Shown here piece after piece: positions 24,204 through 30,977 of a stretch of 46,471 nt of DNA (position 1 is its first letter; every line of letters starts with the position of its first letter). Both the position numbers and the translations under genes were made by a program. This DNA comes from Verrucomicrobiota bacterium (GTDB lineage Bacteria; Verrucomicrobiota; Verrucomicrobiia; Chthoniobacterales; Chthoniobacteraceae), in NCBI GenBank assembly GCA_009885995.1, contig VFJQ01000090.1:1-46471 (forward strand), read 5' to 3'. Below the pieces are notes generated by a model. That model ran no database searches and was not told the origin of the DNA. It was given only the letters and a program-made list of their open reading frames with translations.

Positions 24204-27095
24204 ATGCTTCCACTGACCGAGAAACTGCTCAACGACGCCGGTGGCTGGCAGGCCATGAAGGCGGCGCGTGCGCTGCACGCGGCGGGGCGGGTGTCGGAGG
24301 CGGGGTATGAGGGCGGGGTGCTGCGGGGTTTGGTGCGCGAGGGGCAGACGCAGTATCGGGCGGGGCTGCGGATCGGGGGGAAGTCGGACATCGAGAATCT
24401 CTGCACGTGCCGGGAGAGCAAGGGGCGGGGGCTGATCTGTGCGCATGCGCTGGCGGTGGGGCTGGCGGTGCTGGCAGGGGGCAGGGGGCAGGAGACAGGG
24501 GTCAGGCAGGGAGCGGCGCCTCGCTCGCTGACTCCTGAGTCCTGTCTCCTGACTCCTGAATCCTCAACTGCCGAGCTGCGCTCGCGTGAAGATGTGGTCT
24601 TCAAGAGCGAAGGGGACTGGGAGCGGCTGGCGCTGCACCTGATCGTGCCGCCGAATCTGGCGGATGCCTGGGTGCGGGGAGCGGTGAGCCTCGGGGTGGA
24701 GTGTTCCAGCCGGACGGGGCGGCGGCTGTGCAGTGCGCTGCCGAGGAGCGGGCGGTTCACGGTGTCGGCGGATGATCTGGCGGCGCTGCGCGTCCTGCTG
24801 CGGCTGACGGGTGGGGCGTTGCCGGGGGCGCTGGCGCTGAACCGGGCGCAGGCGGAGCAGGTGTTGGAGGCGTTCGCGACGAGTCCGCGGGTGACGCTGG
24901 GGCGCGGGGCGGCGGTGGATTTGGCGAAGGAACTGCCCGTCTTGCGCAGTCGGGTGCCACAGGCAGAGGGGGCGCGGTCTTCCACGCCGGCACTGGAGGT
25001 GGCACGGCCGGTGGGGGAGGCGCCGAAGTTTGTGCTGAAGATCGAGGGGTCGCTGAACTATCTGGGCGCGGAGCTGGAGGCGCGATCCGGGGACCGACGG
25101 CGGACGATCACGAGCCCGGGGTTCCGTCCCGAGCATCCGGCGGAGCAGTCGGCGCTGCTGCGGCTGAGGAGTTGCGGCTTCGAGGGGCCGACGCCGCGGG
25201 GCGAGTGGGCGCTGCGGGGTGAGCAGGCGATCCTGGGGTTCTTTGCGCGCGCTTTGCCCGAGCTGAAAAAGGTATGGGAGGTGAGCGTGGGGTCGCGGTT
25301 CGAGCACGTGACGGCGGGGCTGGAGCGGGTGACGCCGCGCTTCGAGATGCAGGGAAGCGGGACGAGTTGGTTCGAGACGGGTTTTGAGCTGACGACGGAG
25401 AGCGGCGAGCGGCTGTCGGCTTCCGAAATCCGCCGCCTGCTGGCGAGCGGTCGGCGGACGATGAAGCTCAAGAATCAGAAGACCGCGGTGCTGGATGAGG
25501 GGCTGTTGGATGAGTTCGAGGAGCTGCTCAAGGACACGAACCCGACGCAGATCCGGCCGGGGACGTATCGGTTCGATGTGCGGGATGCGGGGTATTTCGG
25601 GAGCTTTGCGCAGCAGCAAGCGGGGGAGATCGTGAGCGGTGGGAGCGGGCTGGATTGGCGGAGCGAGCTGCCTTTTGCCCGGAAGGTCCAGCAGCCCGTC
25701 CTGGGGCCGGAGTGGGAGATCCTGCGCCCGTATCAGGTGGAAGGGGTGACGTGGTTTAACGCGCTGTATAAGAACGGGATGGCGGGGATTCTGGCGGATG
25801 AGATGGGTTTAGGAAAGACGGTGCAGACACTGGCCTTCCTGACGACGGTAGAGGGGCCGAAGTTGGTCGTTTGCCCGGCATCGCTGACGGTGAATTGGCA
25901 GCGGGAGGCGGTGCGGTTTGCGCCTTCGCTGCGGCCGGTCGTGTTGGCGGAGGCGACTCCGGCGGAGCTTCGAGGGCTGGTCGCGGAGGAGCGGCTTTTG
26001 ATCACGAGTTACGCGCTGATGCGGCGCGATCTGGAGGTGCTCAAGGGCGTGGAGTTCGGCGCGGTGATCCTGGACGAGGCGCAGCAGATCAAAAATCCCG
26101 AGAGTCAAACGGCTCAGGCCGCGCACCGACTCCAAGGCCGCGCCCGGATCGCGCTCACCGGGACGCCGATCGAGAACGGCGTGCGGGATATCTGGTCGGT
26201 GATGCAGTTCCTGATGCCGGGCTATCTGGGGTCGAGGCAGTCTTTCCGCGAACGCTACGAGATCCCGATCCGCGACCAACCCAGCGGCCCGCAGCATCAG
26301 CGACTCGTCCAGCGGTTGCGCCCGTTCTTGCTGCGCCGGACGAAGGTAAGGGTGGCGACGGAAATCCCGGAGAAGATCGAGCAAGTCGCTTATTGCGAGC
26401 TGTCTGGGTTGCAGAAGGAGCTTTACAGCAAAGTGCTGCGGGCGGCGAGGGATGTGGTTCAGAAACGGCCTGGCGACACGGGCTCCGGTGGCGGGAAGCT
26501 GGCGGTCTTCACCGCGCTGCTGAGGCTGCGCCAGGTCTGCTGCGACCCGCGTCTTCTCGGCGGCGATAGTGAGCGACCGGCCGCCGGACACTCGGCGAAG
26601 CTGGACTTGCTGCGGGAACTTCTCGCCGAGGCGATCGAGGACGATCACCGGGTGTTGGTGTTCAGTCAGTTCTCGACCATGCTCGGATTGATCCGGGAGG
26701 AATTGAGATCGGACGGCATGGAGTGCTGTTACCTCGACGGATCGACCAAGGATCGACAGGCCGAGGTGGACCGGTTTCAGAAGGGTAAGATCCCGGTATT
26801 CCTGATCAGCCTCAAGGCGGGCGGGTTCGGCCTGAACCTAACAGCGGCGGACACCGTGATCCTTTACGATCCGTGGTGGAATCCAGCCGTGGAAGCACAG
26901 GCGGCAGATCGAGTTCACCGGATCGGTCAGACTCGATCCGTGAATGTCTACCGACTCGTGGCGAAGGACAGCGTCGAGGAGAAGATCCTCGCGCTTCAAG
27001 AGCGGAAGAGGAATATCGCCGCGGACTTCATCGAGGGAGAACAACCGCTGATGGAGGGACTGAGTTTCGATGACGTATGTGGGCTGGTTGAATGA
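24204..27095 (+). CDS. SNF2-family helicase with N-terminal SWIM zinc finger
   Basis: The 963-residue product opens with a SWIM finger (Cys67-X-Cys69 ... Cys79-X-His81 in CTCRESKGRGLICAHAL). A region of no clear family follows, about residues 120-500. The SNF2 ATPase covers about 510-960: YQVEGVTWFNALYKNGMAG, Walker A ADEMGLGKT near 531-539, DEAQ box, LTGTPIENG, FSQFSTMLG, LISLKAGGFGLNLT, and RVHRIGQTRSVNVYRLV. Such proteins translocate on duplex DNA and remodel DNA-protein complexes; their bacterial roles are poorly known. Residues about 91-121 come from a palindromic insertion (24490-24550). ATG 24204 has no clear ribosome-binding site. Confidence 0.9.
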   Translation: MLPLTEKLLNDAGGWQAMKAARALHAAGRVSEAGYEGGVLRGLVREGQTQYRAGLRIGGKSDIENLCTCRESKGRGLICAHALAVGLAVLAGGRGQETGVRQGAAPRSLTPESCLLTPESSTAELRSREDVVFKSEGDWERLALHLIVPPNLADAWVRGAVSLGVECSSRTGRRLCSALPRSGRFTVSADDLAALRVLLRLTGGALPGALALNRAQAEQVLEAFATSPRVTLGRGAAVDLAKELPVLRSRVPQAEGARSSTPALEVARPVGEAPKFVLKIEGSLNYLGAELEARSGDRRRTITSPGFRPEHPAEQSALLRLRSCGFEGPTPRGEWALRGEQAILGFFARALPELKKVWEVSVGSRFEHVTAGLERVTPRFEMQGSGTSWFETGFELTTESGERLSASEIRRLLASGRRTMKLKNQKTAVLDEGLLDEFEELLKDTNPTQIRPGTYRFDVRDAGYFGSFAQQQAGEIVSGGSGLDWRSELPFARKVQQPVLGPEWEILRPYQVEGVTWFNALYKNGMAGILADEMGLGKTVQTLAFLTTVEGPKLVVCPASLTVNWQREAVRFAPSLRPVVLAEATPAELRGLVAEERLLITSYALMRRDLEVLKGVEFGAVILDEAQQIKNPESQTAQAAHRLQGRARIALTGTPIENGVRDIWSVMQFLMPGYLGSRQSFRERYEIPIRDQPSGPQHQRLVQRLRPFLLRRTKVRVATEIPEKIEQVAYCELSGLQKELYSKVLRAARDVVQKRPGDTGSGGGKLAVFTALLRLRQVCCDPRLLGGDSERPAAGHSAKLDLLRELLAEAIEDDHRVLVFSQFSTMLGLIREELRSDGMECCYLDGSTKDRQAEVDRFQKGKIPVFLISLKAGGFGLNLTAADTVILYDPWWNPAVEAQAADRVHRIGQTRSVNVYRLVAKDSVEEKILALQERKRNIAADFIEGEQPLMEGLSFDDVCGLVE
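24490..24550 (+). repeat. palindromic insertion inside the SNF2 gene
   Basis: Arms 24490-24506 (AGGAGACAGGGGTCAGG) and 24534-24550 are inverted repeats matching at 15 of 17 positions. They lie within a longer stretch of CAGGGGG and GACTCCTGA short-period motifs (about 24474-24565). It encodes a Gly/Arg/Pro/Ser-rich linker right after the SWIM finger and keeps the frame open. Confidence 0.7.
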
Positions 27096-27177
27096 CATGA
27101 ACCCGTAGTGACTTACACCTCAAAACGAGAGTTGATGGCATCCTCTTTGATAACATTAAACAATATACGTCCCATTA

Positions 27178-27185
27178 ACTATATG
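27178..27185. repeat. target-site duplication, left copy
   Basis: ACTATATG directly precedes the left terminal inverted repeat of the mobile element and is repeated directly after the right one at 30850-30857. Confidence 0.8.
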
Positions 27186-27203
27186 GGTAGTGGGTCAGTT
27201 TGA
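27186..27203 (+). repeat. left terminal inverted repeat of the transposon
   Basis: GGTAGTGGGTCAGTTTGA, 18 bp, identical to the reverse complement of 30832-30849. The transposase stop codon (27195-27197) lies inside it, so the last codons are fixed by the repeat. Confidence 0.88.
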
Positions 27204-28181
27204 TTTCTCAGGGTTGCCGTTGTCCGGCGGCACCCCGTTCTCAGGGTCGAGATACCAAGGCGCCGGGAGCTGGTCCTTCGGCGTCGGCGTGTAGGTCTTT
27301 GGAGTTGTCCGCTGTGCGGTGAGCTTCAAAACAAAAGCACGATCCGCTGCCGCCCGGTCACGGATCGCAACGTAGGCGTCGATCATTTCGACAACCTCCA
27401 CCATCGTCCAAACGTGGTCAGTGACGCCAGCCGCCACGGCGGGCGCTGTCTTGATCGTGCTGTGCTTCCTCGCGAAGTTGTAGGCCATGAAGCTCACCGC
27501 GAGCATATGGCAGTGGTTTTCGAGCTTCTTGCTAAAGGCGTTGGTGAGCCGCGTGAACCGCCGATTGCTCATGCGCAGCGTGAGGTTGCCCCGCTCCACG
27601 TAGGACGTGCTCACAAGGTCAATGTCGGGAGTGCCGAAGACCGGCACCTTGTCAGCCCGCACTACCACGTCGAACCCCTGCTCGTCCTTCTCGTAGATTT
27701 TGACCAGTTGCGCGAAGTGCGTGCGGTCTAAGTCGAAGTTCATCCCGACCGCCATCTTGTAGGCCGGATGCCCGTCGCTCGTAATTTGAAGCTCGCCGCT
27801 GAAACGACGGCTCAGATCGGCGCAGAAGTCCATCGCCGTGCGGGATGAGCGGTCGCCGACGCGCCATGCGGGAATGAGCTTCGTCTCGGCACAGATGGCC
27901 GTCCACGTCCACACGTCGCCCGGATGCGCGTCGATGGCGCTGGCCTTCGCCTTCTCCTTGCACCCAACGAAGCTCCACACCTCGTCGAGTTGCAGCACGC
28001 GGCACGGCAGCTTGCGGAGATGCTTGTTTTGATACGCTGCGCACGCCTGCCCCGCGTCCACGAGGAACTTCACAATCGTGTTCTTCGCCGCGCCAGTGAT
28101 GCGCGACGTGGCGAGGATGCTGTTGCCCTCAATCAAGCAGCGAAGGACTGCCGCGCGGTTCTGTGTGCTAAGCCTGTTCAT
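27195..28181 (-). CDS. IS1-like DDE transposase
   Basis: The 328-residue transposase starts at ATG 28181 (MNRLSTQNRAA); an upstream TTG frame lies across the palindromic start region. Residues about 5-60 form an HTH (RCLIEGNSILATSRITGAAK). Candidate catalytic residues are Asp66 (LQLDEVWSFVG), Asp136 (TSDGHPAY) and Glu196 (TSYVERGNLTLR). The DEVWSFVG motif and the following FTRLTNAFSKKLENH are characteristic of IS1-type transposases, though the usual N-terminal zinc finger is missing. All three acidic residues are present and there is no frameshift, so it is probably functional. Its start is 23 bp from that of the divergent P63C gene. Confidence 0.85.
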   Translation of the reverse strand: MNRLSTQNRAAVLRCLIEGNSILATSRITGAAKNTIVKFLVDAGQACAAYQNKHLRKLPCRVLQLDEVWSFVGCKEKAKASAIDAHPGDVWTWTAICAETKLIPAWRVGDRSSRTAMDFCADLSRRFSGELQITSDGHPAYKMAVGMNFDLDRTHFAQLVKIYEKDEQGFDVVVRADKVPVFGTPDIDLVSTSYVERGNLTLRMSNRRFTRLTNAFSKKLENHCHMLAVSFMAYNFARKHSTIKTAPAVAAGVTDHVWTMVEVVEMIDAYVAIRDRAAADRAFVLKLTAQRTTPKTYTPTPKDQLPAPWYLDPENGVPPDNGNPEKSN

Positions 28182-28207
28182 GCTTGCAAGGTATATTTGC
28201 AAGCATG
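28179..28207. promoter_or_regulatory. perfect palindrome holding both divergent start codons
   Basis: CATGCTTGCAA (28179-28189) and TTGCAAGCATG (28197-28207) are perfect 11-bp inverted arms around the 7-bp spacer GGTATAT. The outermost ATG of each arm is the start codon of one gene: the transposase at 28181 on minus, P63C at 28205 on plus. The central TATA could serve as a -10 element in either direction, giving near-leaderless transcripts. The symmetry also fits an operator. Promoter and operator roles are inferred; the palindrome is seen directly. Confidence 0.75.
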
Positions 28208-29221
28208 AATGAAGAATCTTTACCAACCGGCAGCGCAGGCGGTCACGCTCGCGCCGCTAAATTAAGCCCCGAGCAACGCAAAGACATTGCCCGCCGTGCC
28301 GCTGCGGCGAAGTGGAACATCCCCGTCGCAAGCCATGAGGGCGTATTGAACCTTTCCGGGTGGTCTAACTTCCCATGCTGGGTGCTCAATGATGAGCGCC
28401 GAATCATTTCTCAGCGGTCGTTCATGGTCGCCATCGGCATGGCTGCTCACTCGCGGATTCCATTAGCGGAACGGGTCAGCCAGGTTTTAGACCCAAGGAA
28501 CACGCGCTCTGATTCAGCCGTCGCGCTGATTTACGCGCTTGAACATCCAATCCGCTTCTACACGAAGGAGAATGTGGACGCTTTCGGATTCGATGGTGAA
28601 ATCATCATCGATTTTTGCAGGGCCGTGCTCTACGCGCGCAGGGTCGGACACCTCGCCGGGGCCGCGTTGGATTATGCAGACCAAGCAGAAAGGCTGCTCG
28701 TTTCGATTGGAAAAACAGGCATCGCCGGGCTGATTGATGAAGCGACCGGCTACCAAGAAGTTCGCGCAAAGGACGCTCTAGCAAAAATTCTGGAGCAGTA
28801 TGTCGCAAAGGAGCTGCAACTTTGGACGAAGACATTTCCAGAGGAGTTCTACAAAGAGATTTTCCGCCTTCGTAAATGGGACTGGTTCAACCCCAAAAGA
28901 TTCACGCGCCCATCTGTGTTCGGGCATTGGACAAACGACTTCGTGTATGACCGGCTCGCGCCGGGCGTTCGGGAAGAACTGTGCGCACGAAATCCGAAGC
29001 TGGAAACCGGAAGACGCAAGGACAAGCACCACCAGTGGCTCACCGGCGACATCGGACATCCGCAGCTCCGCGCACATCTGGACGGCGTGATTCGGATTTT
29101 ACGAGGAAGTCGAAGCTGGGGAGAGTTCAGAAACTTCTTGGACCGCTTTTACCCCAAGGTCGCCACAGTAGAATTGGGCTTTGAAGTGACAGTCAGCCGC
29201 AAGCCGCTGCCAGAGAACTGA
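28205..29221 (+). CDS. P63C-domain protein, transposon cargo
   Basis: The 338-residue product has two recognisable parts. Residues about 10-38 carry GGHARAAKLSPEQRKDIARR followed by AAAAKW, a motif found at the start of many accessory-genome proteins. The C-terminal third matches the P63C domain of phage and bacterial proteins: FRLRKWDWFNPKRFTRPSVF, GHWTNDFVYDRLAPGVREEL, then a basic RRKDKHHQWLTGDIGHPQLR segment. The function of P63C is unknown. ATG 28205 is chosen because it is the palindrome tip; the longer frame starts at TTG 28184. It is divergent from the transposase and may be co-regulated with it by the shared palindrome. Confidence 0.82.
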   Translation: MNEESLPTGSAGGHARAAKLSPEQRKDIARRAAAAKWNIPVASHEGVLNLSGWSNFPCWVLNDERRIISQRSFMVAIGMAAHSRIPLAERVSQVLDPRNTRSDSAVALIYALEHPIRFYTKENVDAFGFDGEIIIDFCRAVLYARRVGHLAGAALDYADQAERLLVSIGKTGIAGLIDEATGYQEVRAKDALAKILEQYVAKELQLWTKTFPEEFYKEIFRLRKWDWFNPKRFTRPSVFGHWTNDFVYDRLAPGVREELCARNPKLETGRRKDKHHQWLTGDIGHPQLRAHLDGVIRILRGSRSWGEFRNFLDRFYPKVATVELGFEVTVSRKPLPEN

Positions 29222-29239
29222 CAGTCGAGCGCTGTCGCT

Positions 29240-29380
29240 CTACTTCTTGCGGGCTTTCGGGTCAGCCTTTGCGAGCACCTTCGCAAAGACATTCTGCGCG
29301 GACTTCACGCCGGCCTCGACGGCTTTAATGTCGCGCACCTTGCGCGGACGCTTGGACTGTGGGCGTGAATGAGTCGGCAC
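29240..29380 (-). CDS. small basic protein of unknown function (46 residues)
   Basis: A GTG at 29378-29380, shortly after an in-frame TAA, opens a frame to the TAG at 29240-29242. The product begins MPTHSRPQSKRPRKVRDIKA and ends LAKADPKARKK, with about one third Lys or Arg. That would suit nucleic-acid binding. It converges on the P63C gene with an 18-bp gap. No ribosome-binding site is obvious and no family is recognised, so this may be a chance frame or a remnant; the regular helical, lysine-rich composition argues for coding. Confidence 0.4.
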   Translation of the reverse strand: MPTHSRPQSKRPRKVRDIKAVEAGVKSAQNVFAKVLAKADPKARKK

Positions 29381-29551
29381 GCGATGAGCTTACACGGTCT
29401 GCCGTTCGTCTGCACTTGGGAATTTGCAGCGACTGCAATTTTGCAGTTGACCCAACGCAAGCGCTTGCGCTCAAACCCCGCGTGAACGACGATTGCCTGC
29501 CACCAAAGGAACCGTCAAACACGATTCAATCAGAAATCCGGCTTCCAAAAC
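29381..29551. other. intergenic stretch with two small palindromes
   Basis: No gene is supported. ACTGCAA-TT-TTGCAGT (29432-29447) and the 12-bp palindrome GCAAGCGCTTGC (29457-29468) lie about 90-120 bp before the next start and could be operator or hairpin sites for the three-gene cargo group. Confidence 0.35.
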
Positions 29552-29860
29552 ATGACCGATCCTCTTCCTCAACCGACCGCTCAACCACGTGCCGAGGTGA
29601 GGGTGGCAGGTGAATACTTCAACGGCTTTGAGATTGGACTTGGCCCGGGAGATTTAATCATCGGGTTACTGCGTAACAACGATCGGCGCTTGGTGCTCAA
29701 TTGCTCGCTGACGGTCGCACAAGCCTTGGCAGAAGCGCTTCTTGAGGCTGTGAATGACATGGAAACCGCCACGGGAACAAAGGCGGTGACGCTGGCGCAG
29801 TTGGTTGAAGCGCGACCGAAACTAGAAGAGATCCATCGCCGAAAAAACCAAAAGCAATGA
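29552..29860 (+). CDS. hypothetical transposon cargo protein
   Basis: The 102-residue product has a Pro/Gln-rich N-terminus. It is followed by VAGEYFNGFEIGLGPGDLII and a helical VAQALAEALLEAVNDME, then a charged C-terminal helix ending EIHRRKNQKQ. No family is recognised. Its stop overlaps the next start as ATGA (29857-29860), so it is the first gene of a translationally coupled group inside the mobile element. ATG 29552 lacks a clear ribosome-binding site. Confidence 0.6.
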   Translation: MTDPLPQPTAQPRAEVRVAGEYFNGFEIGLGPGDLIIGLLRNNDRRLVLNCSLTVAQALAEALLEAVNDMETATGTKAVTLAQLVEARPKLEEIHRRKNQKQ

Positions 29861-30513
29861 GCGACAAAGCCGCAACAATGTTTTTTAGGCCGATTCCGTG
29901 GAGCGAAGCTAATTTCACTGCCGTGAGCGACGAGCGGCGGGATGCGGTGCAGCGGATTAAGTCTTTTGCACAATTTCAAGCTGGCTGGTGCTATGGCCGT
30001 GGTGAAGCTTTTGAGGAAGCGACAACACAGACTGCGATTGCCATTGCGGGACTGCTAATCGCTACAGGATGGGAGCCAGAAGCTTTTCCGGGGCCGGATG
30101 GCGAAGTTGTGATTACGGGACGCGTTGAGGGGACGTATCTCCGATTCTCGGTGGACAAAGAACGCGAGATTGAGTTCGAGCAGCGTGTCGGCGGCGAAAC
30201 GACCGAGGAGAAGGTTTTGAACACCGAAGAAGTGGTTGCGTTGATTCTAGAGAAAACATCCCAATGCAGTTCATTCGACTCATTCATCCCACTTGGTGGA
30301 GTCAACGCGAAAACACGTGGGATGACTTGGCCTTTGTTCCTTCAAGCAAGAAGAACGGAGGAGGATTGTCCGTCGTGCTGGTTCAGTGCGCTCAAGACCC
30401 CGCTCGCGGAGGAAGTGTATGCGGATACCTCGCACATCACATTCCAAAAGGATTTGGGCCACCGCCGGTCTTTTGGCTCTTTGATTCCGACCAGCTTCCA
30501 GAACATACGGTAA
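29857..30513 (+). CDS. hypothetical transposon cargo protein with out-of-frame 3' extension
   Basis: The 218-residue frame reads as a normal protein up to about residue 135 (EEVVALILEKTSQ). From there it overlaps the next gene in another frame for 250 bp, and the tail (residues about 136-218) looks like a frame shadow. The simplest reading is that the gene once ended near 30263 just before the next ATG and lost its stop. The N-terminal half (SFAQFQAGWCYGRGEAFEEA, then ATGWEPEAFPGPDGEVVITG) is acidic and may fold as a small alpha/beta domain. No family is recognised. It is coupled to the preceding gene by ATGA. Confidence 0.5.
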   Translation: MSDKAATMFFRPIPWSEANFTAVSDERRDAVQRIKSFAQFQAGWCYGRGEAFEEATTQTAIAIAGLLIATGWEPEAFPGPDGEVVITGRVEGTYLRFSVDKEREIEFEQRVGGETTEEKVLNTEEVVALILEKTSQCSSFDSFIPLGGVNAKTRGMTWPLFLQARRTEEDCPSCWFSALKTPLAEEVYADTSHITFQKDLGHRRSFGSLIPTSFQNIR

Positions 30514-30731
30514 GGCAAGAAGACGAAGATCCCGATAATCCCTGCCATCGGAATATCGACATACAGAAAAAAGCGGCCCGGAAGCACTTTGAGGTGCGGG
30601 TCGCAGATGGTGGATGGAATGGCTTCTACAGATGTGAAGGCGGTGCAGCGGTTGCGATAACTGAAGAAGAGATGGTCATGCTACGGCTCGAAGAAGAGTT
30701 GCGGCAGCGTGCTTGGTTTGAGGGTAAATAA
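30264..30731 (+). CDS. hypothetical transposon cargo protein
   Basis: The 155-residue product starts MQFIRLIHPTWWSQRENTWD. It continues with LSVVLVQCAQDPARGGSVCG, three Cys residues in the first two thirds, and a charged, possibly helical C-terminus (EEEMVMLRLEEELRQRAWF). No family is recognised. It is the third gene of the cargo group and lies 100 bp before the right terminal repeat. Its frame, not that of the overlapping upstream gene, looks like the real protein in the overlap because composition and hydrophobic spacing are regular. Confidence 0.55.
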   Translation: MQFIRLIHPTWWSQRENTWDDLAFVPSSKKNGGGLSVVLVQCAQDPARGGSVCGYLAHHIPKGFGPPPVFWLFDSDQLPEHTVRQEDEDPDNPCHRNIDIQKKAARKHFEVRVADGGWNGFYRCEGGAAVAITEEEMVMLRLEEELRQRAWFEGK

Positions 30732-30831
30732 TTTCCTTAACTGGAAACCCAACACATGCGTTCCACGGGACAGTTCCATGCCGAAGCACGATTCGTAAGC
30801 CTTTTTGAATCAAGGCTATAGGAACTATAAT

Positions 30832-30849
30832 TCAAACTGACCCACTACC
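30832..30849 (-). repeat. right terminal inverted repeat of the transposon
   Basis: TCAAACTGACCCACTACC, the exact reverse complement of 27186-27203, at the far end of the cargo genes. Confidence 0.88.
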
Positions 30850-30857
30850 ACTATATG
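30850..30857. repeat. target-site duplication, right copy
   Basis: ACTATATG, identical to 27178-27185, sits between the right terminal repeat and a relic terminal repeat. Confidence 0.8.
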
Positions 30858-30908
30858 GATGGTGGGTCAGTTTGACTTCTCAGGGTCGAGATATACCAAG
30901 GCGTCCTC
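30858..30908 (-). pseudogene. relic end of a related IS1-like element
   Basis: GATGGTGGGTCAGTTTGA (30858-30875) is a variant of the 18-bp terminal repeat. The next bases read on the minus strand as the C-terminus of a related transposase: PWY, a 2-bp insertion, then LDPEKSN and stop. The intact copy has PWYLDPE, 12 extra residues, then KSN, the extra part being bounded by CTCAGGGT repeats. Weaker similarity may continue to about 30950. The intact transposon inserted exactly beside this relic. Confidence 0.7.
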
Positions 30909-30977
30909 AGAGAATCGCCCTCGACGCTCTGGCACTTCGGCGTAGCCTCAACGAATCTCAGCCCGGAACTCCACGTG

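Larger units (their letters stand above)
27186..30849. mobile_element. IS1-like transposon with cargo genes, 3,664 bp
   Basis: The element is bounded by perfect 18-bp terminal inverted repeats GGTAGTGGGTCAGTTTGA (27186-27203) and its complement (30832-30849). It is flanked by 8-bp target duplications ACTATATG, in the 8-9 bp range known for the IS1 family. It holds an IS1-like DDE transposase (minus), a divergent P63C-domain gene, a tiny basic ORF, and three short genes of unknown function. At 3.7 kb it is far larger than a plain IS1 (about 0.77 kb). The cargo is visibly more A+T rich than the flanking genes, which supports acquisition by transfer. The intact ends suggest recent insertion. Confidence 0.85.

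Noticed and set aside
29359..29613. Plus-strand 84-codon frame in the transposon
   Set aside because: No family, no ribosome-binding site, overlaps the start of the next gene in another frame.
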